64,000 bases of DNA from positions 62,001-126,000 of the forward strand of contig NZ_LZIJ01000124.1 in the NCBI RefSeq assembly GCF_001667115.1, given 5' to 3'. Positions 22,703 through 31,627 of the stretch are shown one piece after another. The number at the start of each line of letters is the position of its first letter. The first letter of the stretch is position 1. The translations under genes and the position numbers were made by a program. Origin of the DNA: Mycobacterium sp. 852002-51163_SCH5372311 (GTDB taxonomy: Bacteria; Actinomycetota; Actinomycetes; Mycobacteriales; Mycobacteriaceae). Under the pieces are notes generated by a model, which did not search any database, was not told the origin of the DNA, and worked only from the letters and a program-made list of their open reading frames with translations.

Positions 22703-23419
22703 ATGACGACGATTGAGATCGATACCCCCGACGGATTGATCGACGGGTTGCTGAGTCTTCCCCCGGGTAAAGGCCCTTGGCCGGGTGTGGTGGTGATCCA
22801 CGACGCGATCGGCTACGGGCCGGACAAAGAGTCGATCAACGACCACGTCGCCCGCGGCGGTTATGTGGCGCTCACTCCGAATCTGTTCGCGCGCGGTGGC
22901 CGCGGACGCTGCGTCACGCGGGTCATGCGCGAACTGATGACGAAGCGGGGTCGTGCGCTCGACGACGTCCTTGCCGCACGCGATCACCTACTGGGCATGC
23001 CGGAATGCACCGGGCGGGTTGGTATCGCGGGGTTCTGCATGGGCGGCGGCTTCGCGCTGGTGATGTCGCCTCAAGGGTTCGGTGCTTCCGCACCGTTCTA
23101 CGGCACACCGCTGCCGCGCAACCTCAGCGAGACGCTGGACGGGGCCTGCCCGATTGTGGCGAGCTTCGGCGGCCGTGACCCGCTCGGTTTAGGGGCAGCC
23201 AACAAACTGCGCAAGGTTACGCAGGCCAAGAACATCACCGCCGATATCAAGAGCTACCCCAAGGCCGGGCATAGCTTCGCCAACCAGCTCCCGGCCCAGC
23301 CACTGCTGCGCATCACCGGGTTCGGCTACAACCGGGACGCGGCAGAAGACGCGTGGAGCCGCGTCTTCGCGTTCTTCGGCGAGCACCTGGGAGCCGGGGG
23401 CGGCGACGTGGTCCGGTGA
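22703..23419 (+). CDS. Dienelactone hydrolase family protein (Rv2054-like)
   Basis: A 238-residue alpha/beta hydrolase. The nucleophile elbow GFCMGG gives Cys112, with Asp159 and His190 as the other catalytic residues, the Cys-Asp-His triad of dienelactone hydrolases. The cap and core fill the usual length of the family. The native substrate is unknown; carboxymethylenebutenolide-like lactones are the model substrate. It stands alone on the plus strand, divergent from fxsA and convergent with the next gene. Confidence 0.88.
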   Translation: MTTIEIDTPDGLIDGLLSLPPGKGPWPGVVVIHDAIGYGPDKESINDHVARGGYVALTPNLFARGGRGRCVTRVMRELMTKRGRALDDVLAARDHLLGMPECTGRVGIAGFCMGGGFALVMSPQGFGASAPFYGTPLPRNLSETLDGACPIVASFGGRDPLGLGAANKLRKVTQAKNITADIKSYPKAGHSFANQLPAQPLLRITGFGYNRDAAEDAWSRVFAFFGEHLGAGGGDVVR

Positions 23420-23455
23420 ACGGCTTGTTGGCCGGCGTCGCTGCTCATAGCGGCG

Positions 23456-24169
23456 TCAGACTGACTGTGGCCGCCCCTTGTCGTGTCGCCGTGTCCGCTC
23501 CCAAGGCCAGGTCATCAGGGCCCACACGATGAGGAGAAGGGTGGCTGCGGTAAGCACATACACCGGCCACGGGCCCATAATGTCCAGCAGGCTCGCGGTG
23601 GCGGGTTTTTCATTGAGGAAGCCGTAATTGGTTCCGGCGACGCTGTTGAACGTGAACGTGGTCGCTGCCCACACCGCCGTGACTACGACCGCGACGCGGT
23701 AACTGCGCCATCCGGGCCGCATCCCTCGACCCCAGGTGAGGTAGATCGCGGCCCACACGACAAGCAGGTGAATCGCCCAGAAACCAAGAAACTGGTAATT
23801 GGGAAAATCCGGGCTCTTCAGAACCGGCGAGATCAACGCCTGGCTGCTCAGCACCAGCCCCCAGTAGTAGGTGAGCGCGAAAGCCCAGTGCCGCTGCGAC
23901 CACAGTGCGTAGGCGGCAGCGACGGTCGCCAGATCGGTCAGACGGAGCGGCACCGACCGGTCGATGGCAGGCGGGATCAGCGAGTAGATCAGCACTGCAG
24001 CGTATATCGCGGCGGTGAGCCCGCCCAGGACGCGGCCAAAGACGCGAGCTTGCGATGCGCTCTGCCGACGCCCAATCCAGACCAGGAACACCGCGCCGAT
24101 CACGAACAGCGTGATCACGGTCCAATACGACGGGCCGTATGCCGAAAACTCCCTTTGGGTGGAAACCAC
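23456..24169 (-). CDS. YwaF/TIGR02206-type multi-pass membrane protein
   Basis: A 237-residue protein with about seven hydrophobic segments (for example YWTVITLFVIGAVFLVWIG at the start and YVLTAATLLLIVWALM near the end) and the family pattern WGLVLSSQALISP in the middle. Function is not known. GTG 24169 follows the stop of the DJ-1/PfpI gene by four bases, so the two are cotranscribed and probably translationally coupled. The C-terminus is basic and cytoplasmic by the positive-inside rule. I do not recall a counterpart at this place in M. tuberculosis. Confidence 0.75.
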   Translation of the reverse strand: MVSTQREFSAYGPSYWTVITLFVIGAVFLVWIGRRQSASQARVFGRVLGGLTAAIYAAVLIYSLIPPAIDRSVPLRLTDLATVAAAYALWSQRHWAFALTYYWGLVLSSQALISPVLKSPDFPNYQFLGFWAIHLLVVWAAIYLTWGRGMRPGWRSYRVAVVVTAVWAATTFTFNSVAGTNYGFLNEKPATASLLDIMGPWPVYVLTAATLLLIVWALMTWPWERTRRHDKGRPQSV

Positions 24170-24173
24170 TGTC

Positions 24174-25049
24174 TCAACTCTGCGCTGACTTCACCTGCTG
24201 CAGCTTTCGCGACAGGACCGTCGCGAAGGTGTGCGTATCTCCCGGCCAGCGTGCGGACACGTAGTTGCCGTCGTCGACGACGAATGCCGGCCGTGAGTCT
24301 CTCGAAGTGTCGCGCACAATGCCGGAGGACTTGAGTCGCCAGCCGGATGATCCGCGCTCGACGTCGCAGAAATCGGTGGGGTTGCGCAGCGCGCGGGTGA
24401 CTTCGGCCTGCACGGACATGTAGCCGTCCGGCTGGCCGGGCTCCTCGGTGTAGGTGCGGTAGTAGTCGCGGTCCCAGAACCGGGTGATGCGGGTGAGCCG
24501 CCAAGCGGTGCGTTCCAGCGCCCAGGTCAACGCCGTGGTCTTGTGTCCGTAGAGCACCGAGCGTCCCGTGGCGGGATCCACACTGCGAGCCAGTAGCAGC
24601 ACCCCGTGGCAAATCGCGCCGATGACCATTCCGCGGGCAAAGGCGTCCACGACGAGCCGGTGCAGTATGTCGCTGTCGATATAGGCGCGCATTCCGCGGG
24701 CGCGGTGGCCGCCGGCGAGCAGCAAGGCGTCGACGTCATCGAGCGTGGCTTGTTGCCAGCTGACTGGATGGCGAAACTCCGCTGATGCCAACATCTCCCG
24801 GTACGCACGGCGGCCGTCCTTGTTCGCCCGTAGCGCCAGCCCCAGCACCGGGATGGCCCCCACTACCGGTAGCGGAGACCAGATGTCCAAACCCCGACCG
24901 CTCACCATGATGTCGTCGGCCACGCCGGGTGTACCGCTTTGGGTGGCAAAGATCACCCGATGGCCGCTGCGGGTAAGAACGCGCCAACTGACCGCGACCT
25001 CGGTCGGGTCGAAATCGCGGTCTGGGATGGGGACGAGAACGGTACTCAT
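24174..25049 (-). CDS. DJ-1/PfpI-like type 1 glutamine amidotransferase domain protein
   Basis: A 291-residue protein starting MSTVLVPIPDRDFDPTEVAV, a pattern of DJ-1/PfpI proteins in which an early Asp/Glu helps activate the Cys. The nucleophile elbow is GAICHG, followed by a His. The group includes glyoxalases, chaperones and proteases, so the activity cannot be named. It sits between the F420-type oxidoreductase gene (5 bp upstream) and the YwaF-like gene, making a three-gene minus-strand set. Confidence 0.78.
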   Translation of the reverse strand: MSTVLVPIPDRDFDPTEVAVSWRVLTRSGHRVIFATQSGTPGVADDIMVSGRGLDIWSPLPVVGAIPVLGLALRANKDGRRAYREMLASAEFRHPVSWQQATLDDVDALLLAGGHRARGMRAYIDSDILHRLVVDAFARGMVIGAICHGVLLLARSVDPATGRSVLYGHKTTALTWALERTAWRLTRITRFWDRDYYRTYTEEPGQPDGYMSVQAEVTRALRNPTDFCDVERGSSGWRLKSSGIVRDTSRDSRPAFVVDDGNYVSARWPGDTHTFATVLSRKLQQVKSAQS

Positions 25050-25054
25050 CGGCC

Positions 25055-25441
25055 CTAAGGCTGGGCGACTCTGAGTTCAAGGCCCACATTGTTTTCCATG
25101 CCGCCGCGCACCTTGCTGAACAAGTTGAAGACCTTGCCCACGATGCCGTACCGCTTGCCGATGGCGTCGTAGACGGCGGCGTTGTGCGACTTGTCGAGGA
25201 TGGTCGCAGTGCCTTCGACGGCTTCGCTTTTCGGACGACCACGTATATCGCAGACCGCCATCGTGACTCGCGGGGTGTTGCGGATTCGCTTGACCTTCCA
25301 CGACTTTGCCTCGGTGATGACGAGCAGGCGATCCCCGTCGGCCGCCGCCCAGATCGGAACCGGCTTCGGTCGGCCGTCCTTGGTGAAGGTGGTCAGCAGG
25401 ATGTATTGCGCCTTGGCCAGGTCGGCGAAAGTTGGTGTCAC
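25055..25441 (-). CDS. PPOX-class F420-dependent oxidoreductase (Rv2061c-like)
   Basis: A 128-residue split-barrel protein starting VTPTFADLAKAQYILLTTFT. DGRPKPVPIW and the TEAKSWKVKRIRNTPRV stretch are typical of F420-binding members of the PPOX/FMN-split-barrel family. The cofactor assignment is by family resemblance. GTG 25441 is chosen because it matches the N-terminus I recall for Rv2061c; a TTG nine bases earlier is possible. It is first of a tight three-gene set and follows cobN after a hairpin. Confidence 0.82.
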   Translation of the reverse strand: MTPTFADLAKAQYILLTTFTKDGRPKPVPIWAAADGDRLLVITEAKSWKVKRIRNTPRVTMAVCDIRGRPKSEAVEGTATILDKSHNAAVYDAIGKRYGIVGKVFNLFSKVRGGMENNVGLELRVAQP

Positions 25442-25466
25442 GGATGCCAACCTACCGCGCAGTTAC

Positions 25467-25530
25467 CCGCGAGCAGACGCAGAATCGCACGGAAGACGCT
25501 CTCGGAATGCGATTCTGCGTCTGCTCGCGG
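25467..25530. terminator. 23-bp perfect inverted repeat after cobN
   Basis: The arms 25467-25489 and 25508-25530 are perfectly complementary (core CGCGAGCAGACGCAGAATCG) around an 18-base loop. It lies 2 bp past the cobN stop and 25 bp upstream of the next gene. It can act as an intrinsic terminator for cobN without a U-tract. The sequence also resembles palindromes that I believe recur between genes in mycobacteria, so it may be a dispersed repeat. Confidence 0.7.
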
Positions 25531-25532
25531 TA

Positions 25533-28500
25533 CTAGGCCTCGAGGTCCCCTTCGGTTTCCAGCAGCGCCTGGCGGAGCCCGTCGAGGGTGTCCGCTTGAG
25601 GTTCGGCCCACATGCCGCGGCCGGCCGCCTCCAGCAGCCGTTCGGCCATGCCGTGCAGCGCCCACGGGTTGGACTCGGCCATGAACTTCCGGTTCTCCGG
25701 ATCCAGCACGTATCGCTCGGTCAGCTGTTCGTACATCCAGTCGGCCATCACCCCGGCCGTCGCGTCGTAGCCGAACAGGTAGTCGACCGTGGCCGCCATC
25801 TCGAAAGCACCCTTGTAGCCATGGCGCCGCATCGCGGCCATCCAGCGGGGATTGACGACACGGGCTCTGAACACCCGGGTGGTCTCCTCGGACAGGGTGC
25901 GGGTGCGGATCGCGTCGGGTCTGGTGTTGTCGCCGATGTAGGCGGCGGGTGCTTGGCCGGTCAGCGCTCGGACCGTGGCGACCATGCCGCCGTGGTATTG
26001 GAAGTAGTCGTCGGAGTCGGCGATGTCGTGCTCGCGGGTGTCGGTGTTCTTGGCGGCCACCGCGATCCGGCGGTACTGGCGATTCATGTCATCGACGGCT
26101 TCGCGACCGTCCAGGCCCCGGCCATAGGCAAATCCGCCCCACGCCGTGTACACCTGGGCGAGATCGGCATCGTCACGCCAGTTCCGGCTGTCGATCAGCT
26201 GCAGCAGACCGGCGCCATAGGTACCCGGCTTGGAACCGAAAATCCTTGTCGTGGCGCGGCGTTGGTCGCCGTGCTGACCAAGGTCGACCTGGGCATGGGC
26301 GCGGATGTAGTTGTCTTCGGCGGGTTCGTCGAGGTCGGCGACCAGCCGCACCGCGTCGTCGAGCATCGTTACGACATGCGGGAAGGCATCGCGGAAGAAT
26401 CCCGAGATCCGCACTGTGACATCGATGCGCGGGCGCCCTAGCTCGGTCAGCGGAATCGGTGTCAGGCCGACGACCCGTCGTGAAGCATCGTCCCAGACCG
26501 GCCGAACGCCCAGCAGCGCAAGCACTTCGGCGATGTCATCGCCCGCGGTGCGCATCGCCGAGGTGCCCCACACCGAAAGCCCGACCGACTGCGGCCACTG
26601 TCCCTGATCGCTGCGGTAGCGGGTCAAAAGCGAATCCGCCAGTGCCGCACCGGCTTCCCAGGCCAGCCGGGACGGCACCGCTTTGGGGTCGACGGAGTAG
26701 AAGTTGCGTCCGGTGGGCAAGACATTGATCAGGCCCCGCAGCGGCGATCCCGATGGTCCCGCAGAAATGAACCGGCCATCCAAAGCCCTCAGGATCTGCT
26801 CGATTTCGGCACCGGTGCCGGCGAGCCTGGGTACCACTTCAGTGGCCGCGAACCGCAGCACCGCGGCAACGTCCGGGTTGTCGGTGAGCCGGTCGGCAGC
26901 GGCGGGATCCCAGCCGCTGGCCTGCAGCGCGGCGACCAGTGACCGGGCCGCGGCCTCTGCTTCGTCCACCGAGGACCGTTCGTCGGTGCCGTCCTCGGCC
27001 AGACCCAGTGCTTGCCGCAATCCCGGGAGAGCCAGTTCGCCGCCGAACAGCTGACGGGCGCGCAGCATGGCCAGCACCAGGTCGAGTTCATCCTCACCCG
27101 TAGGCGTTTGGCCGAGGATGTGCAGGCCGTCGCGGATCTGGACGTCCTTGATCTCGCACAGCCAGCCATCGACATGCAGGATCATCTCGTCGAACGAGTC
27201 CTCTTCCGGCCGCTCGGTCAGTCCGAGGTCGTGATCCATCTTGGCCGCCCGGATCAGCGTCCAGATCTGCTGGCGGATGGCCGGCAATTTGCCGGGGTCC
27301 AGCGCGGCGACATTGGCATGCTCGTCGAGCAGTTGTTCCAATCTGGCTATATCGCCGTATGTTTCGGCCCGGGCCATGGGCGGAATGAGGTGATCGATGA
27401 GCACCGCGTGTGCTCGTCGTTTAGCCTGTGTGCCTTCACCAGGGTCGTTGACCAGGAAGGGGTAGATCAGTGGCAGGTTGCCCAGCGCGGCGTCGGGGGC
27501 GCAGGCGGCCGACATGCCGAGCGTCTTTCCGGGTAGCCATTCCAGGTTGCCGTGCTTGCCAAGATGAAGCACGGCGTGAGCCCCGAAACCCGCGTCCAGC
27601 CAATGATAGGCGGCCAGATAGTGGTGGCTGGGCGGTAAATCGGGGTCGTGGTAGACGGCAACGGGATTTTCGCCGAAACCACGCGGTGGCTGCACCATCA
27701 ACACTAGATTGCCGGCTTGCATTGCGGCGATGACGATTTCGCCGTCGGGATCGTTGCTGCGGTCGACGAACAACTCCCCCGGCGGGGGACCCCAGTGTGC
27801 TGTCACCGTATCGGTGAGCTCGGCGGGCAGCGTGGCGAACCACTCGCGATAGTCGTTGGCGGACACCCGGATCGGGTTGCCGGCCAGTTGCCCTTCGGTG
27901 AGCCAGTCCGGGTCCTGTCCCCCGCGTTCGATCAGCGCATGGATCAGTGCATCGCCGTCGCAGGCATCCACACCGGGCAGATCGCCCACCTGATATCCAC
28001 GCTCGCGCATCGCCCGCAGGAGCGCGACGGCGCTGGCCGGGGTGTCCAGTCCGACCGCATTGCCGATGCGGGCATGCTTGGTCGGGTAGGCCGAGAACAC
28101 CAGAGCCACCCGTTTGTCTGCTGGCGCGACGTAGCGCAGGAGTGCGTGCCGCACGGCCAGGCCGGCTACCCGCGCGCAACGCTCCGGGTCGGCGACATAG
28201 GAGATCAGCCCGTCGTCGTCGATCTCCTTGAACGAGAACGGAACTGTGATGATGCGACCGTCGAACTCGGGTACGGCGACCTGACTCGCCACGTCGAGCG
28301 GACTGAGCCCGTCGTCATTGTGGCGCCACTGATCACGGGGACTGGTCAAGCACAGGCCCTGCAATATCGGAATATCAAGGGCCGCAAGGTGTTCGACGTT
28401 CCAACTGTCGTCATCACCGCCGGCCGAAGCGGTCGCCGGCTTCAGGCCACCGGCGGCGAGCACGGTAACCACCATGGCGTCGGCGTCGGCGAGGCGTTGC

Positions 28501-29105
28501 AGTAGTTCTGGTTCGGCGGTACGCAGCGAGGCGCAGTAGACCGGCAGCGCCCGCCCGCCGGAACCTTCGATTGCCTGACACAGGGCTTCCACATAGGCGG
28601 TGTTGCCGGCCAGGTGTTGCGCGCGGTAGTACAGCACGGCGATCGTCGGGCCGGTCTTCGCAGTACCCGGCCGCTCCAGCTCGCCCCAGGTCGGAGTCAC
28701 TACCGGTGGCGTGAAACCGAAACCGGTCATCAACACTGTGTCCGACAAGAAGGCGTGCAGCTGTCGCAGGTTTTCCACGCCACCGTGGGCCAGGTAGATG
28801 TGGGCCTGTACGGCGATGCCGGCCGCGAGGGTGGACAGTCCCGTCAACTCGGCGTCGGCCGCTTGTTCTCCGCTGACCAGCACGGTCGGTACACCGCTCG
28901 CGAGCACCATGTCGATACCGCTTTGCCAGGCGCGGTAGCCACCGAGGATCCGCACCACCACGATCGCGGTGCCCGTCAGCAGGTCCGGTAGTTCGTCTTC
29001 GGACAGCCGTGACGGGTTGGCCCACCGGTAGTTCTTGCCGCTGGACCGGGCGCTGATCAAGTCGGTGTCGGACGTCGACAACAGCAGGATGGAAGGCTCA
29101 GCCAC
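25533..29105 (-). CDS. cobN: Cobaltochelatase large subunit CobN
   Basis: A 1190-residue protein, full length for CobN, which inserts cobalt into hydrogenobyrinate a,c-diamide in the aerobic cobalamin pathway together with an AAA+ complex encoded elsewhere. The N-terminus MAEPSILLLSTSDTDLISAR and internal HWGPPPG, HLGKHGNLEWLPGK and the GDQRRATTRIFG region are CobN/Mg-chelatase H landmarks. GTG 29105 is the only good start and follows GGTAG. The gene is divergent from an SDR gene (39 bp apart) and separated from the other cob genes by several unrelated genes. Confidence 0.95.
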   Translation of the reverse strand: MAEPSILLLSTSDTDLISARSSGKNYRWANPSRLSEDELPDLLTGTAIVVVRILGGYRAWQSGIDMVLASGVPTVLVSGEQAADAELTGLSTLAAGIAVQAHIYLAHGGVENLRQLHAFLSDTVLMTGFGFTPPVVTPTWGELERPGTAKTGPTIAVLYYRAQHLAGNTAYVEALCQAIEGSGGRALPVYCASLRTAEPELLQRLADADAMVVTVLAAGGLKPATASAGGDDDSWNVEHLAALDIPILQGLCLTSPRDQWRHNDDGLSPLDVASQVAVPEFDGRIITVPFSFKEIDDDGLISYVADPERCARVAGLAVRHALLRYVAPADKRVALVFSAYPTKHARIGNAVGLDTPASAVALLRAMRERGYQVGDLPGVDACDGDALIHALIERGGQDPDWLTEGQLAGNPIRVSANDYREWFATLPAELTDTVTAHWGPPPGELFVDRSNDPDGEIVIAAMQAGNLVLMVQPPRGFGENPVAVYHDPDLPPSHHYLAAYHWLDAGFGAHAVLHLGKHGNLEWLPGKTLGMSAACAPDAALGNLPLIYPFLVNDPGEGTQAKRRAHAVLIDHLIPPMARAETYGDIARLEQLLDEHANVAALDPGKLPAIRQQIWTLIRAAKMDHDLGLTERPEEDSFDEMILHVDGWLCEIKDVQIRDGLHILGQTPTGEDELDLVLAMLRARQLFGGELALPGLRQALGLAEDGTDERSSVDEAEAAARSLVAALQASGWDPAAADRLTDNPDVAAVLRFAATEVVPRLAGTGAEIEQILRALDGRFISAGPSGSPLRGLINVLPTGRNFYSVDPKAVPSRLAWEAGAALADSLLTRYRSDQGQWPQSVGLSVWGTSAMRTAGDDIAEVLALLGVRPVWDDASRRVVGLTPIPLTELGRPRIDVTVRISGFFRDAFPHVVTMLDDAVRLVADLDEPAEDNYIRAHAQVDLGQHGDQRRATTRIFGSKPGTYGAGLLQLIDSRNWRDDADLAQVYTAWGGFAYGRGLDGREAVDDMNRQYRRIAVAAKNTDTREHDIADSDDYFQYHGGMVATVRALTGQAPAAYIGDNTRPDAIRTRTLSEETTRVFRARVVNPRWMAAMRRHGYKGAFEMAATVDYLFGYDATAGVMADWMYEQLTERYVLDPENRKFMAESNPWALHGMAERLLEAAGRGMWAEPQADTLDGLRQALLETEGDLEA

Positions 29106-29131
29106 CTACCATTCGTACCGCATCGACGGCT

Positions 29132-29137
29132 TACGCT
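29132..29137 (+). promoter_or_regulatory. -10 hexamer of the SDR gene (TACGCT), leaderless arrangement
   Basis: TACGCT fits TAnnnT and ends seven bases before the ATG at 29145, with no ribosome binding site between. It lies in the 39-bp space shared with divergent cobN. Confidence 0.45.
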
Positions 29138-29144
29138 ATGGGCC

Positions 29145-29984
29145 ATGTCCGTCGCAGGGAAGATCTCGGGGAAAGTAATCGCCATCACCGGGGGTGCTCG
29201 GGGGATCGGCCTGGCCACGGCCACGGTTCTGGAAAGTTTGGGCGCAAAGGTCGCCATCGGAGACATCGACGAAGCTGTCGTCAAAGAGTCAGGCGAGCGG
29301 TTAGGGCTGAAGGTTTGCCATCGGTTGGACGTGACGGATTGCGAGTCCTATACCGGTTTCCTCGACGTCGTCGAAACCGAACTGGGTCCCCTCGACGTGT
29401 TGGTCAACAACGCGGGCATCGCGCCCGCGGGCAGCGCCGTCGATGAGGCCGACGCCGTCACCCACAGGGTGCTTGACGTCAACATCTACGGCGTCATCCT
29501 GGGTACCAAACTGGGAGCACAACGCATGTTGCCCCGCGGTCGCGGTCACATCGTCAACATCGGGTCGATCGGTAGTGTGTTGCCGGGCGCAGGCCTGGCC
29601 ACCTATAGCGCCACAAAGCATGCCGTACTCGGATACACCGACGCCTTCCGACTGGAAAACCATGGACGCGGGGTGCACTTCTCGGTGATCATGCCTACGT
29701 TGACCAATACCGAGATGGTAGCTGGTTTCGGACACGCGAGGGGCTTCAAGAATGCCGAACCGGAAGACGTCGCCCGGGCGATAGCCGGTGTGATCGCCAA
29801 GCCGAAATCCCGTGTGTTCGTTCCCCGTTCGATCGGCATTGCCCTCACGACTCAACGCCTCATGCCGCAACCAATAGCGGAGGCGATGGGACGAGCGCTG
29901 GGCACGGATCGTGTCTGCACCAGCGACCTTCAGCCTGACAAGCGAGCCGCCTATGCGCGACGCATCGGAACGTGGACGTCCTAA
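29145..29984 (+). CDS. Short-chain dehydrogenase/reductase
   Basis: A 279-residue classical SDR. Cofactor motif TGGARGIG (15-22), NNAG (88-91), and the catalytic Ser141, Tyr154 and Lys158 are all present. Asp at the end of beta2 (GDIDE) favours NAD(H) over NADP(H). Substrate is unknown. The C-terminus has a basic, hydrophobic stretch as in SDRs acting on lipids or sterols. It ends about 130 bp before the convergent monooxygenase, with a hairpin between. I do not recall an orthologue at this place in M. tuberculosis, so it may be an insertion into the cob region. Confidence 0.85.
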   Translation: MSVAGKISGKVIAITGGARGIGLATATVLESLGAKVAIGDIDEAVVKESGERLGLKVCHRLDVTDCESYTGFLDVVETELGPLDVLVNNAGIAPAGSAVDEADAVTHRVLDVNIYGVILGTKLGAQRMLPRGRGHIVNIGSIGSVLPGAGLATYSATKHAVLGYTDAFRLENHGRGVHFSVIMPTLTNTEMVAGFGHARGFKNAEPEDVARAIAGVIAKPKSRVFVPRSIGIALTTQRLMPQPIAEAMGRALGTDRVCTSDLQPDKRAAYARRIGTWTS

Positions 29985-30014
29985 GCGCAACCAGCTCCTC
30001 CGAGTTGGCTCACT

Positions 30015-30078
30015 CGCCGAACGTGGGCGGTGCGGATGAAAATCATTGGCAACGCGTGCATATCCCCCACGTTCGGCG
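30015..30078. terminator. 13-bp inverted repeat between convergent SDR and monooxygenase genes
   Basis: The arms 30015-30027 (CGCCGAACGTGGG) and 30066-30078 (CCCACGTTCGGCG) are perfectly complementary with 38 bases between. The place between two converging stops suits a bidirectional terminator. The long loop is unusual for one and could instead mark a dispersed palindromic repeat. Confidence 0.55.
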
Positions 30079-30111
30079 GGCACACACTGCCACCTTGCTG
30101 CCGGACGTCTC

Positions 30112-31569
30112 TCAGGCGGTGCGCACTTCGAAATGGTCGAGCTCGGGTTGGCGCAAAAGCTCGCTATGGGTCTCCGGCGTCCACGGGAACAGCTCGGGCA
30201 GGCCATCCTTGCCGAGATACCAGCTGTTGCAGCCGGTAACCCAGATCGTCTGCGGCATAGCTGCTTTCATATCTTCGTTGTATTGCTTGGTGGCCGCTTC
30301 GGTAGGCGCTGCGGCGACCACATGGCCATCACGGAGCTGCTGGATCCACCACATCACGTAGTTGGCCTGGTCCTCGGCGATTGGAACCAGCGACTGATTA
30401 CCGATCGGCGAATGCGGGCCCATCATCATGAACAGGTTCGGGAATCCCGGCACCGCGACGGACCGGTAAGCCATAGGACCGTCCTCCCAAACTTCGTCCA
30501 GGCTGATCCCACCCTCGCCGATCACGTTTAGCGGACGCACGTAGGCTCGGGCATCAAAGCCGGTGGCGAAGACGAGCAGGTCCAATTCGTGTAGCGTGCC
30601 GTCGGCGGTGACGATGCCGCGGGGCTCGATGTGGTCGATCGAGCCGGTGACGATCTCGACGCCGGGCTTTTGCACGGAACGGTAGAAATTCGCGGCCATC
30701 ACCTGACGCTTGCACATCGGTTGGTAATTGGGGGTTAGCTTCGCCCGCAGTTGCGGATCGCGCACCGACAGCCGCAGGTTCCATCGACACCAGGCCTGGA
30801 TCTGACGGCGCTGCCAGCCCGGGCGGATCGGCGCGAGGCCGAACCAGTGCCGCATCAAGAACCCCCAGAAGCGGTAGGGCAGACGGTTCAGCCCCGGCCA
30901 CCGGGACAGCGCCGCCTGAGCCAACTTCGAATAGCGCGGGTTCGGCATCGGGTAGATCCACTGCGCGGTGCGCTGGAAAACCTTAAGCTGGCGCACCTTG
31001 CCGCCTAGCTCCGCGGTGATCTGCACGCCTGTCGACCCGGTCCCGATCAAACCGATCCTCTTGTCCGGCAACGAAACCGAGTGGTCCCAGCGCGACGAGT
31101 GGAAGGCCGGACCGGCAAACGTGTCCCGTCCGGGAATGTCCGGGTAACGCGGTACCCGCAGCACGCCGGTTGCGGTGACCAGGACGTCGAAGGTCTCCTC
31201 GCCGTCGGGGGTGGTGAGCCGCCACCGGCCGTCTTCGTAGCGGGCCGCGGTGACGTCAGTGCCGAACCGGATGTGCTTGCGGATGCCGCGTTCGGCGGCC
31301 ACTTGCTGGAAGTAGGCCTGGATCTCAGGACCCGGCGGCAGCCAATGCGACCAATTCGGGTTCGGCCGAAACGAATAGGAGTAGTAGCGCGACGGGACGT
31401 CGCAGGTGAGTCCTGGATACGTGTTGTCGCGCCAGGTGCCTCCGACGTCGTCGGCCTTCTCGAAGATGGTGAACGAGTCGATGCCGGCGTCCTGCAGCTT
31501 GGCTGCCATGCATATGCCCGACATCCCCGCCCCGATGATCGCGATTCGCAGTTGGCGTTGCTGCGTCAT
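30112..31569 (-). CDS. Flavin-containing / Baeyer-Villiger-type monooxygenase
   Basis: A 485-residue FAD- and NADPH-dependent monooxygenase. FAD motif GAGMSG (13-18), second dinucleotide motif GTGSTG, and the fingerprint FAGPAFHSSRWDH (FxGxxxHxxxW) place it with Baeyer-Villiger and related monooxygenases, close to Rv0892 as I recall. It would insert oxygen into a ketone or oxidise a heteroatom; substrate unknown. ATG 31569 is chosen because AGAGAGG lies upstream and TAACGT (31601-31606) would start a short leader; an in-frame GTG at 31602 overlaps that hexamer and is less likely. Confidence 0.87.
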   Translation of the reverse strand: MTQQRQLRIAIIGAGMSGICMAAKLQDAGIDSFTIFEKADDVGGTWRDNTYPGLTCDVPSRYYSYSFRPNPNWSHWLPPGPEIQAYFQQVAAERGIRKHIRFGTDVTAARYEDGRWRLTTPDGEETFDVLVTATGVLRVPRYPDIPGRDTFAGPAFHSSRWDHSVSLPDKRIGLIGTGSTGVQITAELGGKVRQLKVFQRTAQWIYPMPNPRYSKLAQAALSRWPGLNRLPYRFWGFLMRHWFGLAPIRPGWQRRQIQAWCRWNLRLSVRDPQLRAKLTPNYQPMCKRQVMAANFYRSVQKPGVEIVTGSIDHIEPRGIVTADGTLHELDLLVFATGFDARAYVRPLNVIGEGGISLDEVWEDGPMAYRSVAVPGFPNLFMMMGPHSPIGNQSLVPIAEDQANYVMWWIQQLRDGHVVAAAPTEAATKQYNEDMKAAMPQTIWVTGCNSWYLGKDGLPELFPWTPETHSELLRQPELDHFEVRTA

Positions 31570-31627
31570 GACTTTCACCCGACCTCTCTCGATGTCGTGC
31601 ACGTTACGCCGATTGGGCGCGCGCGAC

